Shown here: piece after piece, positions 25,040 to 33,677 of the stretch
Layout: the number at the start of each line of letters is the position of its first letter
Position numbering within the stretch: position 1 is the stretch's first letter
Source: Candidatus Nitrotoga fabula
Lineage (GTDB): Bacteria; Pseudomonadota; Gammaproteobacteria; Burkholderiales; Gallionellaceae
NCBI RefSeq assembly: GCF_905221025.1
Contig: NZ_CAJNBL010000027.1
Coordinates: 1 to 45,845 of the forward strand
Reading direction: 5' to 3'
Length of the DNA stretch: 45,845 bases
Position numbers and translations under genes: made by a program
Notes under the pieces: generated by a model
The model's database searches: none
Told to the model about the DNA's origin: nothing
What the model saw: the letters and a program-made list of their open reading frames with translations, nothing else

Positions 25040-26332
25040 ATGAAACTGCTCGACATTCTCACCGCTCCCTGGGCGATCGAACCGGCCAAGCTGCTGGAAA
25101 TCCAGGCCATCTATGCCACCCACCTCCGTGGCGACAAGATTGATATTGCCTCGGTAGAAGCCAAAATGGGCCGCCCGCTGAACCACCAGCAGCTGCGGTA
25201 TTTCATCCAGGATGGGGTGGCCATCCTTCCGATCGAAGGGGTGATTGCCAAGCGCATGAACCTGTTCAGCCAGGTCAGCGGCGGATCTTCCAGCGAGCTG
25301 ATTGCACGCGACCTGCGCGACATCATGAATGACCCGGCAGCGCACAGCGTCATTCTGCTGATCGACAGCCCCGGCGGCACGGTGGATGGTACAGAGACAC
25401 TGGCGTCCATCGTGGCCAATGCGGAAAAGCCAGTGGTTGCCCTGGCCAGCGGCACAATGGCAAGCGCTGCGTACTGGATTGGCTCCGCAGCACAGGCGGT
25501 TTATATCGCAGAAAACACTACCGTGGTCGGCAGCATCGGCGTGGTGGCCACGCACACAGATGTTTCCAAAGCAGAAGAAGCGCGCGGCGTAAAAACCACG
25601 GAAATCTTCGCCGGACAGTACAAGCGCATTGCCAGCAACTATGCACCCCTAACCAAGGAAGGCCGGCAGACGATGCAGGATCAGGTGGATTACACCTATT
25701 CGCTGTTTGTGTCTGCTGTCGCCAGACACCGTGGAGTTTCCACGGATACCGTACTCGAAAAAATGGCCGACGGCCGTATTTTCATCGGGCAGCAAGCGAT
25801 CGATGTGGGCCTCGTGGACGGTGTTTCCACCCTGGACGATCTGGTCGTGCAGCTCAACCACGACCGCGAAAGCGGTTTATCCCGTGCCGGTGTTGCACGT
25901 TCCATCCAACCGAAAAAACAAGGAGCAGAAATGCCAAATCCAACTGCAGAACAAATTGCAGCCGAGCATCCTGACATTGCGGAACATTTCCGCGCGGAAG
26001 GTGCGACCGCTGAACGCGCCCGTATCCAGGCTGTTGAAGGCCAGCTGATCCCGGGCCACGAAGCACTCATCAACAGCATGAAATTCGATGGCAAGTCGAC
26101 CGCAGGCGATGCAGCACAAGCCGTGCTAGCCGCTGAAAAATCCACCCGTGCCGCCATGGCGAAAAGCCTGGCCAGTGACGCGCCCCAGCCAGTGGTGCAG
26201 ACCCCGGCGCCTGCGATCGAGGATAAGCAGCTTACCCGAGCGGAACTGGATGCCCAGGCCAAGGCGTACATGGCCGCGCATCCCGGTACCGATTACATCA
26301 CCGCTGTAAAACTGATTGAAGGAGGGAAATAA
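25040..26332 (+). CDS. S49-family (SppA/ClpP-fold) prohead protease with C-terminal scaffold
   Basis: 430 aa. The protease part (about 60-280) has IPIEGVIAKRM, LLIDSPGGTVDGTE, then ASGTMASAAYWI, where the Ser after MA is the expected nucleophile, and FAGQYKRIA, with the general-base Lys. After a linker rich in K and Q the C-terminal 133 residues are helical and charged (AEQIAAEHPDIAEHFRAEGA and a long Ala-rich segment) as in lambda C. Lambda C and its in-frame C-terminal product Nu3 mature and scaffold the prohead; the same nested start is present here. The start directly follows the portal stop. Confidence 0.88.
   Translation: MKLLDILTAPWAIEPAKLLEIQAIYATHLRGDKIDIASVEAKMGRPLNHQQLRYFIQDGVAILPIEGVIAKRMNLFSQVSGGSSSELIARDLRDIMNDPAAHSVILLIDSPGGTVDGTETLASIVANAEKPVVALASGTMASAAYWIGSAAQAVYIAENTTVVGSIGVVATHTDVSKAEEARGVKTTEIFAGQYKRIASNYAPLTKEGRQTMQDQVDYTYSLFVSAVARHRGVSTDTVLEKMADGRIFIGQQAIDVGLVDGVSTLDDLVVQLNHDRESGLSRAGVARSIQPKKQGAEMPNPTAEQIAAEHPDIAEHFRAEGATAERARIQAVEGQLIPGHEALINSMKFDGKSTAGDAAQAVLAAEKSTRAAMAKSLASDAPQPVVQTPAPAIEDKQLTRAELDAQAKAYMAAHPGTDYITAVKLIEGGK
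25931..26332 (+). CDS. nested Nu3-like scaffold protein from an internal in-frame start
   Basis: Within the protease gene, AAGGAG (25920-25925) lies 5 nt before an in-frame ATG at 25931 (Met 298 of the parent). The product would be 133 aa and would cover exactly the helical C-terminal domain (MPNPTAEQIAAEHPD onward). Lambda makes Nu3 from C in this way, so an independent scaffold is expected. The SD is as good as any in the operon. Confidence 0.7.
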   Translation: MPNPTAEQIAAEHPDIAEHFRAEGATAERARIQAVEGQLIPGHEALINSMKFDGKSTAGDAAQAVLAAEKSTRAAMAKSLASDAPQPVVQTPAPAIEDKQLTRAELDAQAKAYMAAHPGTDYITAVKLIEGGK

Positions 26333-26333
26333 C

Positions 26334-26672
26334 ATGCCCGCATCTGCAAGAAACTTATTGGTCATTGGTCTGACCGCAGGCGCCGATCTGGCGCAGTTCC
26401 AGCCGGTGACCGCCGCCGGTGCGGCCGCTACCGCAGCTGGCAATGCGGTCGGGTTTACCACAATCGAAGCCGCTTCTGGCGAACGCGTTCCGGTTGCGGT
26501 ACTGGGTACTGTAATAGGCATTGCTGGTGGCAACATCGCGGCCGGTGCGCAGGTTGAAGTCCATACCGATGTTACCCAGGTGGTCACCAAATCTGCCGGG
26601 GTTGCGATTGGGCGTGCCCTGCATGCAGCTGCAGCCGGGGAACAAGTCGAAATTCTGCTCATTCCGAATTAA
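26334..26672 (+). CDS. DUF2190 capsid decoration protein
   Basis: 112 aa; ATG 26334 is preferred because GGAGG lies about 8 nt upstream. The sequence is Ala/Gly/Val-rich with no Cys, with QPVTAAGAAATAAGNAVGF, VPVAVLGTVIGIAGG and AGEQVEILLIPN. This is the small beta-rich DUF2190 type found between protease and major capsid genes, taking the place of lambda D. It probably stabilises the expanded capsid. Confidence 0.8.
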   Translation: MPASARNLLVIGLTAGADLAQFQPVTAAGAAATAAGNAVGFTTIEAASGERVPVAVLGTVIGIAGGNIAAGAQVEVHTDVTQVVTKSAGVAIGRALHAAAAGEQVEILLIPN

Positions 26673-26683
26673 GGAGATAAAAA

Positions 26684-27628
26684 ATGCCATTATTGAATCC
26701 AGCCGCATCCAGAGTGATCGATCCGGTTCTATCGTCCGTTGCGCAGGGCTACAAACACCCAGGGATGGTTGCGTCCGCCCTGTTCCCACAGGTGAATGTT
26801 CCGTTGCGTGGCGGGAAGATCATCACTTTCGGCAAAGAAGATTTCATGCTGTACAACGCAGGGCGCGCCCCTGGGGAAAACACCAAGCGCGTGTCGTTTG
26901 GCTACAGCGCGGGTGACTATGCCCTGTCCGATTACAGTCTGGAGGGTACCGTCCCCATTGAAAACCTGCAGGAAGGTCTGAACGGCCCAGGCATTGATCA
27001 TGCTGCCCTTGCCATTAACCGGGTGCAGGCCATCATGGCACTGCGCCTGGAAAAACAGGCAGCGGACATTGCCTGCGCTGCGGGCAGCTATGCATCAGCC
27101 AATAAAACCACGCTGACCTCTACCGCGCAATGGTCGGATTACACCGGCGTGAGCCAGCCCACCCGGGTGATTGAGACGGCGAAGGAAGCCGTTCGTGCTG
27201 CTACCGGCAAGGTACCCAATACCATTGTCATGGGGGCAAAAGTATTTTCTGCACTCAAAAATCATCCGGTCATTATCGACCGGATCAAGTACACCGGACG
27301 GGATGTGGTAACTGTAGAGCTGTTGGCAGCGCTGTTTGATGTGCAGCGCGTGCTGGTCGGCGGAGCCATTTATTCCAATGATGCAGGTACTGCATTTACC
27401 GATGTTTGGGGCAAGTTTGTGGTGGTGGCATACACCGAGCTGGGCAGTGTCGCCGATATGGGCGCTCCGAGCTATGGTTACACCTACAACCTGAACGGTT
27501 ATCCGCTGGTAGAAGAGCCGTACTACGACCGAAATGCGAAGTCGTGGATCTACCCGGTCACCCGTGCAGAAGCTCCGGTTCTGGCCTCCGCATCCGCCGG
27601 ATACCTGATTACCACTGCGGTTGCATAG
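26684..27628 (+). CDS. major capsid protein (lambda gpE-like)
   Basis: 314 aa, AAGGAG 7 nt upstream of ATG 26684. Family features: ALFPQVNVPLRGGKIITFGK near residue 32, the YNAGRAPGENTKRVSF region and LEKQAADIACAAGSYAS. TAKEAVRAATGKVPNTIVMG and WGKFVVVAYTELGSVADMG complete the pattern of the gpE/coat family with HK97 fold. Length is usual. Position between decoration and head-tail joining genes agrees. Confidence 0.88.
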   Translation: MPLLNPAASRVIDPVLSSVAQGYKHPGMVASALFPQVNVPLRGGKIITFGKEDFMLYNAGRAPGENTKRVSFGYSAGDYALSDYSLEGTVPIENLQEGLNGPGIDHAALAINRVQAIMALRLEKQAADIACAAGSYASANKTTLTSTAQWSDYTGVSQPTRVIETAKEAVRAATGKVPNTIVMGAKVFSALKNHPVIIDRIKYTGRDVVTVELLAALFDVQRVLVGGAIYSNDAGTAFTDVWGKFVVVAYTELGSVADMGAPSYGYTYNLNGYPLVEEPYYDRNAKSWIYPVTRAEAPVLASASAGYLITTAVA

Positions 27629-27630
27629 CC

Positions 27631-27831
27631 ATGAAGATCCAATTTCTGACACCGGTATGGCATGGAGTGGATTGCTATCGGGAAGGGGATGCTGCTGATA
27701 TCGATGACGAAGAAGCCGATGTCCTGATTCACCAGGGCGTGGCGGAAGCCGTGATTGAGGCGGAAAACACTGATCTGGCAGATCCAGTAGCAGAAATGCC
27801 AGTGGACGCCAATGGCGGGGCGAAAGGATAA
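27631..27831 (+). CDS. small phage head protein (DUF7210-like)
   Basis: 66 aa, starting 3 nt after the capsid stop. The first 40 residues (MKIQFLTPVWHGVDCYREGD then DEEADVLIHQGVAEAV) are like the small DUF7210 proteins found after capsid genes. The tail is acidic and disordered. It stands in the place of lambda FI; function is not known. Confidence 0.65.
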   Translation: MKIQFLTPVWHGVDCYREGDAADIDDEEADVLIHQGVAEAVIEAENTDLADPVAEMPVDANGGAKG

Positions 27832-27834
27832 GCC

Positions 27835-28107
27835 ATGGCCTTCGAGGAAGATACGGATGTGTTTCTTGATGAGTTTGCCGTGGCGGCCGTTTTGCCTGGA
27901 TCGGTCACGGTGAATGTCATTTTTGATAACCAGTATGCATCTCCATTCGACATCAGCGCATCCCGGCCGTCCTGCCTTGGCAAGTCCTCTGATCTGGATA
28001 GCCTGTTGTTCGGTGCGGAAATTGCGATCGACGGTGTGGATTATGTGGTGCGATCCGTCGAACCGGACGGCACCGGAATGACGCGCCTGCTGCTGGAGAA
28101 AGCCTGA
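27835..28107 (+). CDS. head-tail joining protein (gpFII-like)
   Basis: 90 aa. The pattern FLDEFAVAAVLPG, VIFDNQYASPFD, then GAEIAIDGVDYVVRSVEPDG and TRLLLEK is the Gifsy-2/FII-type beta-barrel head-tail connector. Its TGA overlaps the next ATG by one base (TGATG), the usual coupling in this operon. Confidence 0.75.
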   Translation: MAFEEDTDVFLDEFAVAAVLPGSVTVNVIFDNQYASPFDISASRPSCLGKSSDLDSLLFGAEIAIDGVDYVVRSVEPDGTGMTRLLLEKA

Positions 28108-28544
28108 TGCCAGCTCCACATATCCATAAGCAAATTCGTGATGCGCTGGTGGCTGCCCTGGCTGGATTGGCAACAACCGGCTCGAACGTGTTTGCCAACC
28201 GGGTGTATCCGCTGACCGAAGCGGAGGTGCCTGCCTTGCGGATTTCGATGGATGAGGAAGAAGCAGACGAGCAGGTCGACGGGATTCTGCAGCGGGAAGT
28301 GTATTGCATCGTCGAGGCCTGCGCGAAGCTGGGCGTTGCTCTGGACGATGCGCTGGATCAGATATCTCTGGAAGTGGAGCCGGTGCTGGCTGCCGGAATT
28401 ACCGTCGACGGTCAGCTGCTCTATCCGGTTTATACCGGAATGCGCATCGCATTTGAGGATGCCGATCTTCCTGTCGGGGTCAAGCGCATGCGGTACCGCA
28501 TCCCATGCTTCACCCATTCTTCATCCCCTGAATTATTAACTTAA
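28107..28544 (+). CDS. minor tail protein / tail terminator (gpU-like)
   Basis: 145 aa. HKQIRDALVAALAGLATTG at the N-terminus, VPALRISMDEEEADEQ, then REVYCIVEACAKLG and LDQISLEVEPVLAAG follow the tail-completion protein (U/Z-like) pattern. It caps the tail tube. Translationally coupled to the FII-like gene. Confidence 0.7.
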   Translation: MPAPHIHKQIRDALVAALAGLATTGSNVFANRVYPLTEAEVPALRISMDEEEADEQVDGILQREVYCIVEACAKLGVALDDALDQISLEVEPVLAAGITVDGQLLYPVYTGMRIAFEDADLPVGVKRMRYRIPCFTHSSSPELLT

Positions 28545-28563
28545 ACTTTGAAAGGATTAAAAA

Positions 28564-29223
28564 ATGCCTATTACTTTAGCAACCAGAACGATGATGTCTA
28601 TCGCGAACGGTTATGGCGCATCAAAAGCATTCAACGCTGCCAGCAATGCAGCGCAGTGTGAGCTCAGCTTTGCATCCGATCCCGGCCTTGCCATCGGCGA
28701 TGTGGTCGAGATTACTTCCGGCTGGGGAAGATTAAACAATCGTCTGGCACGAGTGGGTTCTATTTCCGGAGCTGGCCCATACCTTGCGGTGCTGGAAGAC
28801 ATCGATACGTCTGATACAGATGTTTATCCGCCTGGATCCGGCACTGGATCGGTCCGGGAAATTTCCGGGTGGACGGAAATTTCCCAGAAAAAGAGTATCA
28901 GCGCTTCCGGCGGAGAGCAACAGTTTGCGGATATCACCTCAATTGAGGATGACGTCGAGAAGAAAATCCCGACCATCCGTAGCGCGGTATCTGTAAGTGT
29001 GGAAGTGTATGACGACCCTGCCCTTGCGTATGTTCCTGTGGTCAAGGCAGCTGCAGATGCATCCCGCGTTGCAGGACTCAAGATGTCTTTCCCGAACGGG
29101 TCCGTACTGTACGCGAATGCGTATTGGTCCATCCAGGATGTGCCGAATATCGCGAAGAACGAGGCGCTGACCGCCAAGGTGGATACGTCTTTCGCTTCGG
29201 CCCCGACCCGGTACGCGGCGTAA
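28564..29223 (+). CDS. phage tail tube protein (gpV-like)
   Basis: 219 aa with AAAGGA upstream. It contains FASDPGLAIGDVVEITSGW, ISGWTEISQKKSISASGGEQQ, and a C-terminal beta-rich part with PNGSVLYANAYWSIQDVP. This matches the major tail subunit of lambda-type siphophages. A strong hairpin follows immediately. Confidence 0.8.
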   Translation: MPITLATRTMMSIANGYGASKAFNAASNAAQCELSFASDPGLAIGDVVEITSGWGRLNNRLARVGSISGAGPYLAVLEDIDTSDTDVYPPGSGTGSVREISGWTEISQKKSISASGGEQQFADITSIEDDVEKKIPTIRSAVSVSVEVYDDPALAYVPVVKAAADASRVAGLKMSFPNGSVLYANAYWSIQDVPNIAKNEALTAKVDTSFASAPTRYAA

Positions 29224-29239
29224 CTGTACTGCAGTGATT

Positions 29240-29266
29240 CTGCCTGGTGGAGGTTACACCAGGCAG
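29240..29266 (+). promoter_or_regulatory. 10-bp-stem hairpin between tail tube and chaperone genes
   Basis: CTGCCTGGTG, 7-nt loop, CACCAGGCAG, no T tract. A strong RNA hairpin 17 nt after the tail-tube stop. It may protect or attenuate the abundant tail-tube message relative to the downstream genes. Confidence 0.5.
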
Positions 29267-29319
29267 GGCAACCATGTATAAAAATCAATGTTAATTAATC
29301 AATAAAAAAGGGCTACACA

Positions 29320-29631
29320 ATGTTTAAGCTGGATCAAAACCGTACCTTCAAGGCAAAAGTACCTATCCCTGTCCCTGGAGCATCCAAGGACGCGATTCTG
29401 GAGTTTGATTTTATTTTCAAGGACCGTGACCAGATCAAGGATTTTATGGAATCCCTGCCCTCTCGTGAGGATGATGAATCTTTGCAGGAAATTGTTTGTG
29501 GCTGGAAAGATGTGGATGCGGAATTTTCTCCGGAGTCATTTACCAAGCTGCTGAAAAATTATCCTGGAGCGGCCCGCGCGATCCTGGACAAGTATCTGGC
29601 TGAAGTATCGGTATCCAAAACAAAAAACTAG
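29320..29631 (+). CDS. tail assembly chaperone (gpG-like)
   Basis: 103 aa. FKLDQNRTFKAKVPIPVPG, then EFDFIFKDRDQIKDFMESL and CGWKDVDAEFSPESFTKLL are typical of G-type chaperones that coat the tape measure. The last codons before the stop form A AAA AAC, a -1 slippery heptamer in the right phase. A G/GT programmed frameshift like lambda's is therefore expected here. Confidence 0.8.
   Translation: MFKLDQNRTFKAKVPIPVPGASKDAILEFDFIFKDRDQIKDFMESLPSREDDESLQEIVCGWKDVDAEFSPESFTKLLKNYPGAARAILDKYLAEVSVSKTKN
29622..29628 (+). other. -1 ribosomal frameshift heptamer A AAA AAC
   Basis: The zero frame reads ACA AAA AAC TAG, so the heptamer is in X XXY YYZ phase directly before the stop. Slipping gives CTA GAA ACG GCT..., the frame of the DUF1799-like sequence that follows. 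No stimulatory pseudoknot was worked out. Confidence 0.65.
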
Positions 29632-29654
29632 AAACGGCTGCGCGTGCACTGTAG

Positions 29655-29954
29655 TCGGGCACGCGCGGCCCTTCTGATGCAGAGCTGGAAGCGCTCGGCC
29701 TGACCCGCGATGACCTTGATGATGAGGAAGAGGAAATTCTGATCTGGCCAGAACACTGGCAGTCTTTCCAGATTTTTTGCAGTTTGCGTACGCAGTGGAT
29801 TACCGGTTTTAACGGCAGGACAGGAATCAATTACTGTTCCATTCCTGTTGTATTTGATTTATATAATATCGAACAACAGAAGCGTCTGGCAATTTTTGAA
29901 GACATTATGGTGATGGAAAACGCCGCTCTAGGCGTCATGCAAAAATCAAGTTAA
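29655..29954 (+). pseudogene. second half of the chaperone frameshift product (GT-like, DUF1799), cut by an amber codon
   Basis: The frame from 29655 to TAA 29952-29954 encodes 99 residues: SDAELEALGLTRDDLDDEEE, EILIWPEHWQSFQIF, LRTQWITGFNGRTGINY and so on. This is the DUF1799 protein usually fused to the G chaperone by -1 frameshifting. The frame has no ATG, GTG or TTG before its middle, so it can only be reached by the slip at 29622-29628. TAG 29652-29654, eight codons after the slip, would stop that product. Either this is a nonsense mutation in a dead prophage or a suppressed or miscalled codon. Confidence 0.7.
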
Positions 29955-29964
29955 GTGATCAATC

Positions 29965-31359
29965 ATGGCTGACAACAAGATTACCGTAACCCTGACCGCA
30001 AAAAATGACCTTTCTGGATCTTTGGCCAGTGCCGGTCGTGAACTGCAGGAGTTTGCCTCCCAAGCGGACAAGATCGGCAGCCGTTTCGAAGCGGCAGGTC
30101 TGCGCATCGGAGCCATGGGTCTGGCCGCCAATGCCGGGCTTTCCAGGCTGGGTCTGGATCTTAAAAGCGTGGTGGAATCTTCCATTGATGCACAGAAGGC
30201 TCTGTTCGGCATTGCCAGCACCGCCGGTATCAATGGCGCGGCTGCAGAGGCCATTGCTGGGAAATGGAGCCTTGCGCTTGATCAGATCGCAAAGCAGACC
30301 AATCAAACCAAATCCCAGCTCATCACCGCGTTTCAGGACATGGTGGCGAAAGGCATTTCCGAGCAGGATGCCCTGAAAATGCTGGCTCCAATCGGGAAGG
30401 CAGCGACCGCTACCAGTTCCAGCATTCGTGACATTGCTGTCACCGTTTCTGCCAGCTTCTCTAAAATGGAAATCAGTGGCGACCGCGTGGCCAAGGTGCT
30501 GGATGTCATGGCCGCAGCGGGTGATGCCGGCGCATTTGAACTGAAGGACATGGCGCAGTACATGGACATGCTGACCGCCAAGTCAGCCAGCCTGGGGGCG
30601 AAAGGCGAAGCCTCCATGACGCAGTTGGCTGCTGCCGCGCAGATGGCCAGAAAAGGCACGGGCGATGCATCCAGTGCAGCCAATAATCTCGCCAACTGGC
30701 TGGATAAACTGAACGCGAGCAGCACTGCCAATACATTTAAGGATATTGGTGTTGATCTCGAAAAACTGAAACAGAATGCCCGCCAAAGTGGTGATTTCAT
30801 CGGGTACATGCTTGCTGAAATCAAAAAAATTACCGGCGGCGATGCTGCAAAAATTGCCAAGCTGTTCCCGGATGTGCAGGCTGGCAGTTATGCGCAATTG
30901 GCCACGCAGACTGAAAACCTCAAGGAATATTTCAATATCGTCAATAAGGCCGGAGAGGCCACCGGTGTCGTGAATGAAAAATTCGACACCATGATGCGGA
31001 CTACCTCCGCAAAGCTGGATAGCGTACAAATCAATCTGGCAAGTGCGATTGAAGGCAGCAAGGTTGTTCAGGGTCTGCTCAGCAGTCTGGACGGTTTGGG
31101 CAAATGGGCTTCTGAGCACCCAGAAATTGCCGGTTTTATTGGTATTGGAGCTGCAAGCACGGCCGCCGTCGGTCTGGTCGGTGGCGCGGTTGTGGCTGGG
31201 ATCGGTGCAACTATTTCTGCAATTGGGTCATTAACCAGCGCAGCGATTGGATTGGGTGGCTTGCTGGTTGCGAATCCTGTGTTGGCTGTGCTGTTTGGTG
31301 TTGCTGCTGGGGCCATCCATTTCCGCAGGCCGGTACCGAATCAAGGCGCGAGAGTATGA
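29965..31359 (+). pseudogene. tail tape measure protein, N-terminal part only (fused by deletion)
   Basis: 464 codons. The N-terminus (NKITVTLTAKNDLSGSLASA) and the TP901-like core (SASFSKMEISGDRVAKVLDV, TAKSASLGAKGEASMTQL) are classical tape-measure features. It ends after the hydrophobic segment AGFIGIGAASTAAVGLVGGA, VVAGIGATISAIGS. Normal tape measures continue for several hundred more residues. At about 31312 the homology stops and the reading runs for 15 out-of-frame codons into tail-tip DNA. Confidence 0.85.
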
Positions 31360-32692
31360 CCCGGCAGCGTACACCGACATTGTGGTCAGCGAACCCACTT
31401 TTGCGGATACCAGCCTGCCAAATCCGGTGACCGCTCCGACTGTGACCGGCCTTGTGCTCCTCGAGGAAATCTACCAGAACGCCAATGGCATCTGGACCAG
31501 CCGCATCAAGGCTCAGTGGAGTGCTGTGGATTTCCCGTTCCTGCGCCACTATCGTATCGAAGTGTATCTGCTGGGCAATCTGGTGCACAGCGCGGTCAGC
31601 GCGGACGTGCTGTATCGCACGCCTCCCGTGCAGGATCTGGTGACCTATGTGGTCAAGGTAGCGGCAGTCAGCATGGTCGGCAGCGTGGGTACGGCTGCAG
31701 AGGAAAATGTTTATATTGATGGCAAATACCTGCCGCCATCCGACGTGCCTTCTATCAGTGTTTTCGAGGCAGGTGGACGGGTGTATGCGCAATGGGATCC
31801 CGCCACCGATGCGGACATCTGGCGTTATGAAGTCCGCTACGGGCCAACGGCGGGCAGCTGGGATACTGCCACCCTGATTGACCGGGTGGATGCATTGCGC
31901 CTGGTCACGGATCTGATTCCGGTCGGCACCTGGAAGATTTACGTCAAAGCACTCGATTCCGTGGGCCTGTATTCCGGTACCGCCGCATCGCAGACCTTCA
32001 CGGTGACTTCGGATGCAGCCGCCTTTCTGGTGGAGTCTGTCGATAGCGATACGCCGACGCTTACGAATATGACGGAATATGACATTTTTGACGGCAAGAG
32101 GCACTGGGTCAGCGAGGATGGTGTGGCATGGAACACCAAGTATTCCTCGAACATGGATACCTATACCAATCCGCTGGCCTCCTACCACAACAGCATGACG
32201 TCGGAGTGGTTGGGGGAATCCGAGGATTTCGCGATGCTGCTGAGTGGGCAGTGGACGGGTACGGCAGATGTGGCTGCCATCAGCGGCAGTATCGCCAGCT
32301 CGATTGGGTTTTCCAGTGACGGGGCTGCATGGTCCTATTTAAGTGGCTTGTCCCATAAAGAGAATGCCCGCTTTGCACGGCTGAAGCACGAAGCCTTGAC
32401 CACCTCAACACTGAAGGTCACGGTTCCTACGCAAAAAATCCGCCTCGACGCCATCCCGCGTGACGAAGTGGGCGCAGGATCCAGCAGCGCCCTGGGGCCG
32501 GTAACCATTACTCTGGAAAATCAGTACGTGGCCGTGAAACGGCTGACGGTTACCCCAGAGGGCACCACGGCGCGGATGGCGGTGGTGGACAACATCGTGC
32601 TTGCCACTCCGACCACGTTTGATGTGTATGTTTTTGATGCGGCTGGCAACCTGATTGCCAGCGATTTCAGATGGTTGTGGCAGGGGGTTTAA
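31316..32692 (+). pseudogene. tail tip / host specificity protein (gpJ-like), C-terminal part only
   Basis: The open frame carries no start of its own. Homology begins at SAGRYRIKAREYDP, typical of the middle of gpJ-like proteins. Fibronectin-III-like modules follow (TAPTVTGLVLLEEIYQN, IKAQWSAVDFPFLRHYRIEV; then RVYAQWDPATDADIWRYEV). A C-terminal baseplate-like region with DGKRHWVSEDGVAW ends the protein. All of H's end, M, L, K, I and the N-terminal two-thirds of J are missing. Confidence 0.82.
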
Positions 32693-33058
32693 TTGACTTA
32701 TACAGCTTTTGATAAATCGAAACCGGACGGTGCCACACAGAATGGCACGCAGGCCATGCAGTCCATTCGTGACAATCTGGCGGCCATCCGTGACGGAGTC
32801 ATTCTTGGGGCCTATCCCGGATGGGATTTCAGCAAGTCCGGCGGTACGGCCGAGCAGCCAGCGATTATCTACTTCAAAAAATCCACTGACTGGCTGAAGG
32901 TTGCGCTGACCTGGGGTACGACCGGCGGCGAGGATGGGAATGTCACGGTGGCTGTGTATTCATTCTCGTCTGACAGCGGTTCGAATTGGGATGTGATCGG
33001 CACGGAAACGATCACCTGGGATGCAAACGGGCTGGTGACAGCCACCACATGGAGTTAG
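32693..33058 (+). CDS. phage tail protein, hypothetical
   Basis: 121 aa from TTG 32693, directly after the tail-tip TAA, with AGGGGG upstream. It contains GTQAMQSIRDNLAAIRDG, a pattern seen in small tail-tip-associated proteins, and a beta-rich end ending ITWDANGLVTATTWS. Its exact role is not known. Confidence 0.65.
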   Translation: MTYTAFDKSKPDGATQNGTQAMQSIRDNLAAIRDGVILGAYPGWDFSKSGGTAEQPAIIYFKKSTDWLKVALTWGTTGGEDGNVTVAVYSFSSDSGSNWDVIGTETITWDANGLVTATTWS

Positions 33059-33062
33059 AACA

Positions 33063-33677
33063 ATGTCTGCGATTTTGTATGGAGTGCCCGGAAAACTTAA
33101 AACCCTGATCGACCGGCTGACCTCCGCCCGGGCAGCGAAAATCGACAATCTGGACGCGGCAGTCACCACCCGTGCTCCGGCCAGCACGGCCTTGTCGAAT
33201 GCAGTATGGACGGATGCCCGTGCGGCTAAACTGGATAATGCAGCGCAAAATACGGATCCATATCTGGCTTCCCCAAGTGCCTTGGTTCCTGCCAATCCGG
33301 GTGCCAGTACCAATGTTACAACGATCAATCTAGGCAGCATCAGCGGTCTGGATAATGGCACAACCAGTTCAACCAGCTTTGTGGATATTGTCAATTACTC
33401 TGGCAAGGGTGTGCTGGAGTTTTGTGCCTTGGCTATATATCAGGAGCTCTGTTACCTGAAGTTGATTGTGGATGGGGTTACTTTGGCGGATTTCAGCCTG
33501 GACCCATCTGCAAGCAACTGGGCAGCCAAGGCGGCGGTTGGCCTGTATCTGAACACGTCATCATTTACGACGATTGCGCTGTCGCAAATTCCATTCAAGA
33601 CCTCTTTACAGATACAGGCCAGGGTGAGCACGACCGGGACAGCTTATGTCTATTACAAATATAGGAAGACAGCCTGA
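33063..33677 (+). CDS. phage tail fibre-region protein with collagen-like spacer repeats
   Basis: 204 aa. The N-terminus has the repeat TSARAAKIDNLDAAVTTRAP / TDARAAKLDNAAQNTD, common as linkers in tail fibres. A beta-rich C-terminal head with FVDIVNYSGKGVLEFCAL and FKTSLQIQARVSTTGTAYVY follows, perhaps a receptor-binding domain. The stop is one base before the next start. Identity as fibre is from position and repeat type. Confidence 0.65.
   Translation: MSAILYGVPGKLKTLIDRLTSARAAKIDNLDAAVTTRAPASTALSNAVWTDARAAKLDNAAQNTDPYLASPSALVPANPGASTNVTTINLGSISGLDNGTTSSTSFVDIVNYSGKGVLEFCALAIYQELCYLKLIVDGVTLADFSLDPSASNWAAKAAVGLYLNTSSFTTIALSQIPFKTSLQIQARVSTTGTAYVYYKYRKTA

Noticed and set aside
31211-32188. 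Long antisense open frame opposite the tail-tip fragment (325 codons)
   Set aside because: Opposite a well-supported gpJ-like sequence; composition is that of a shadow frame rich in His, Arg and Cys.
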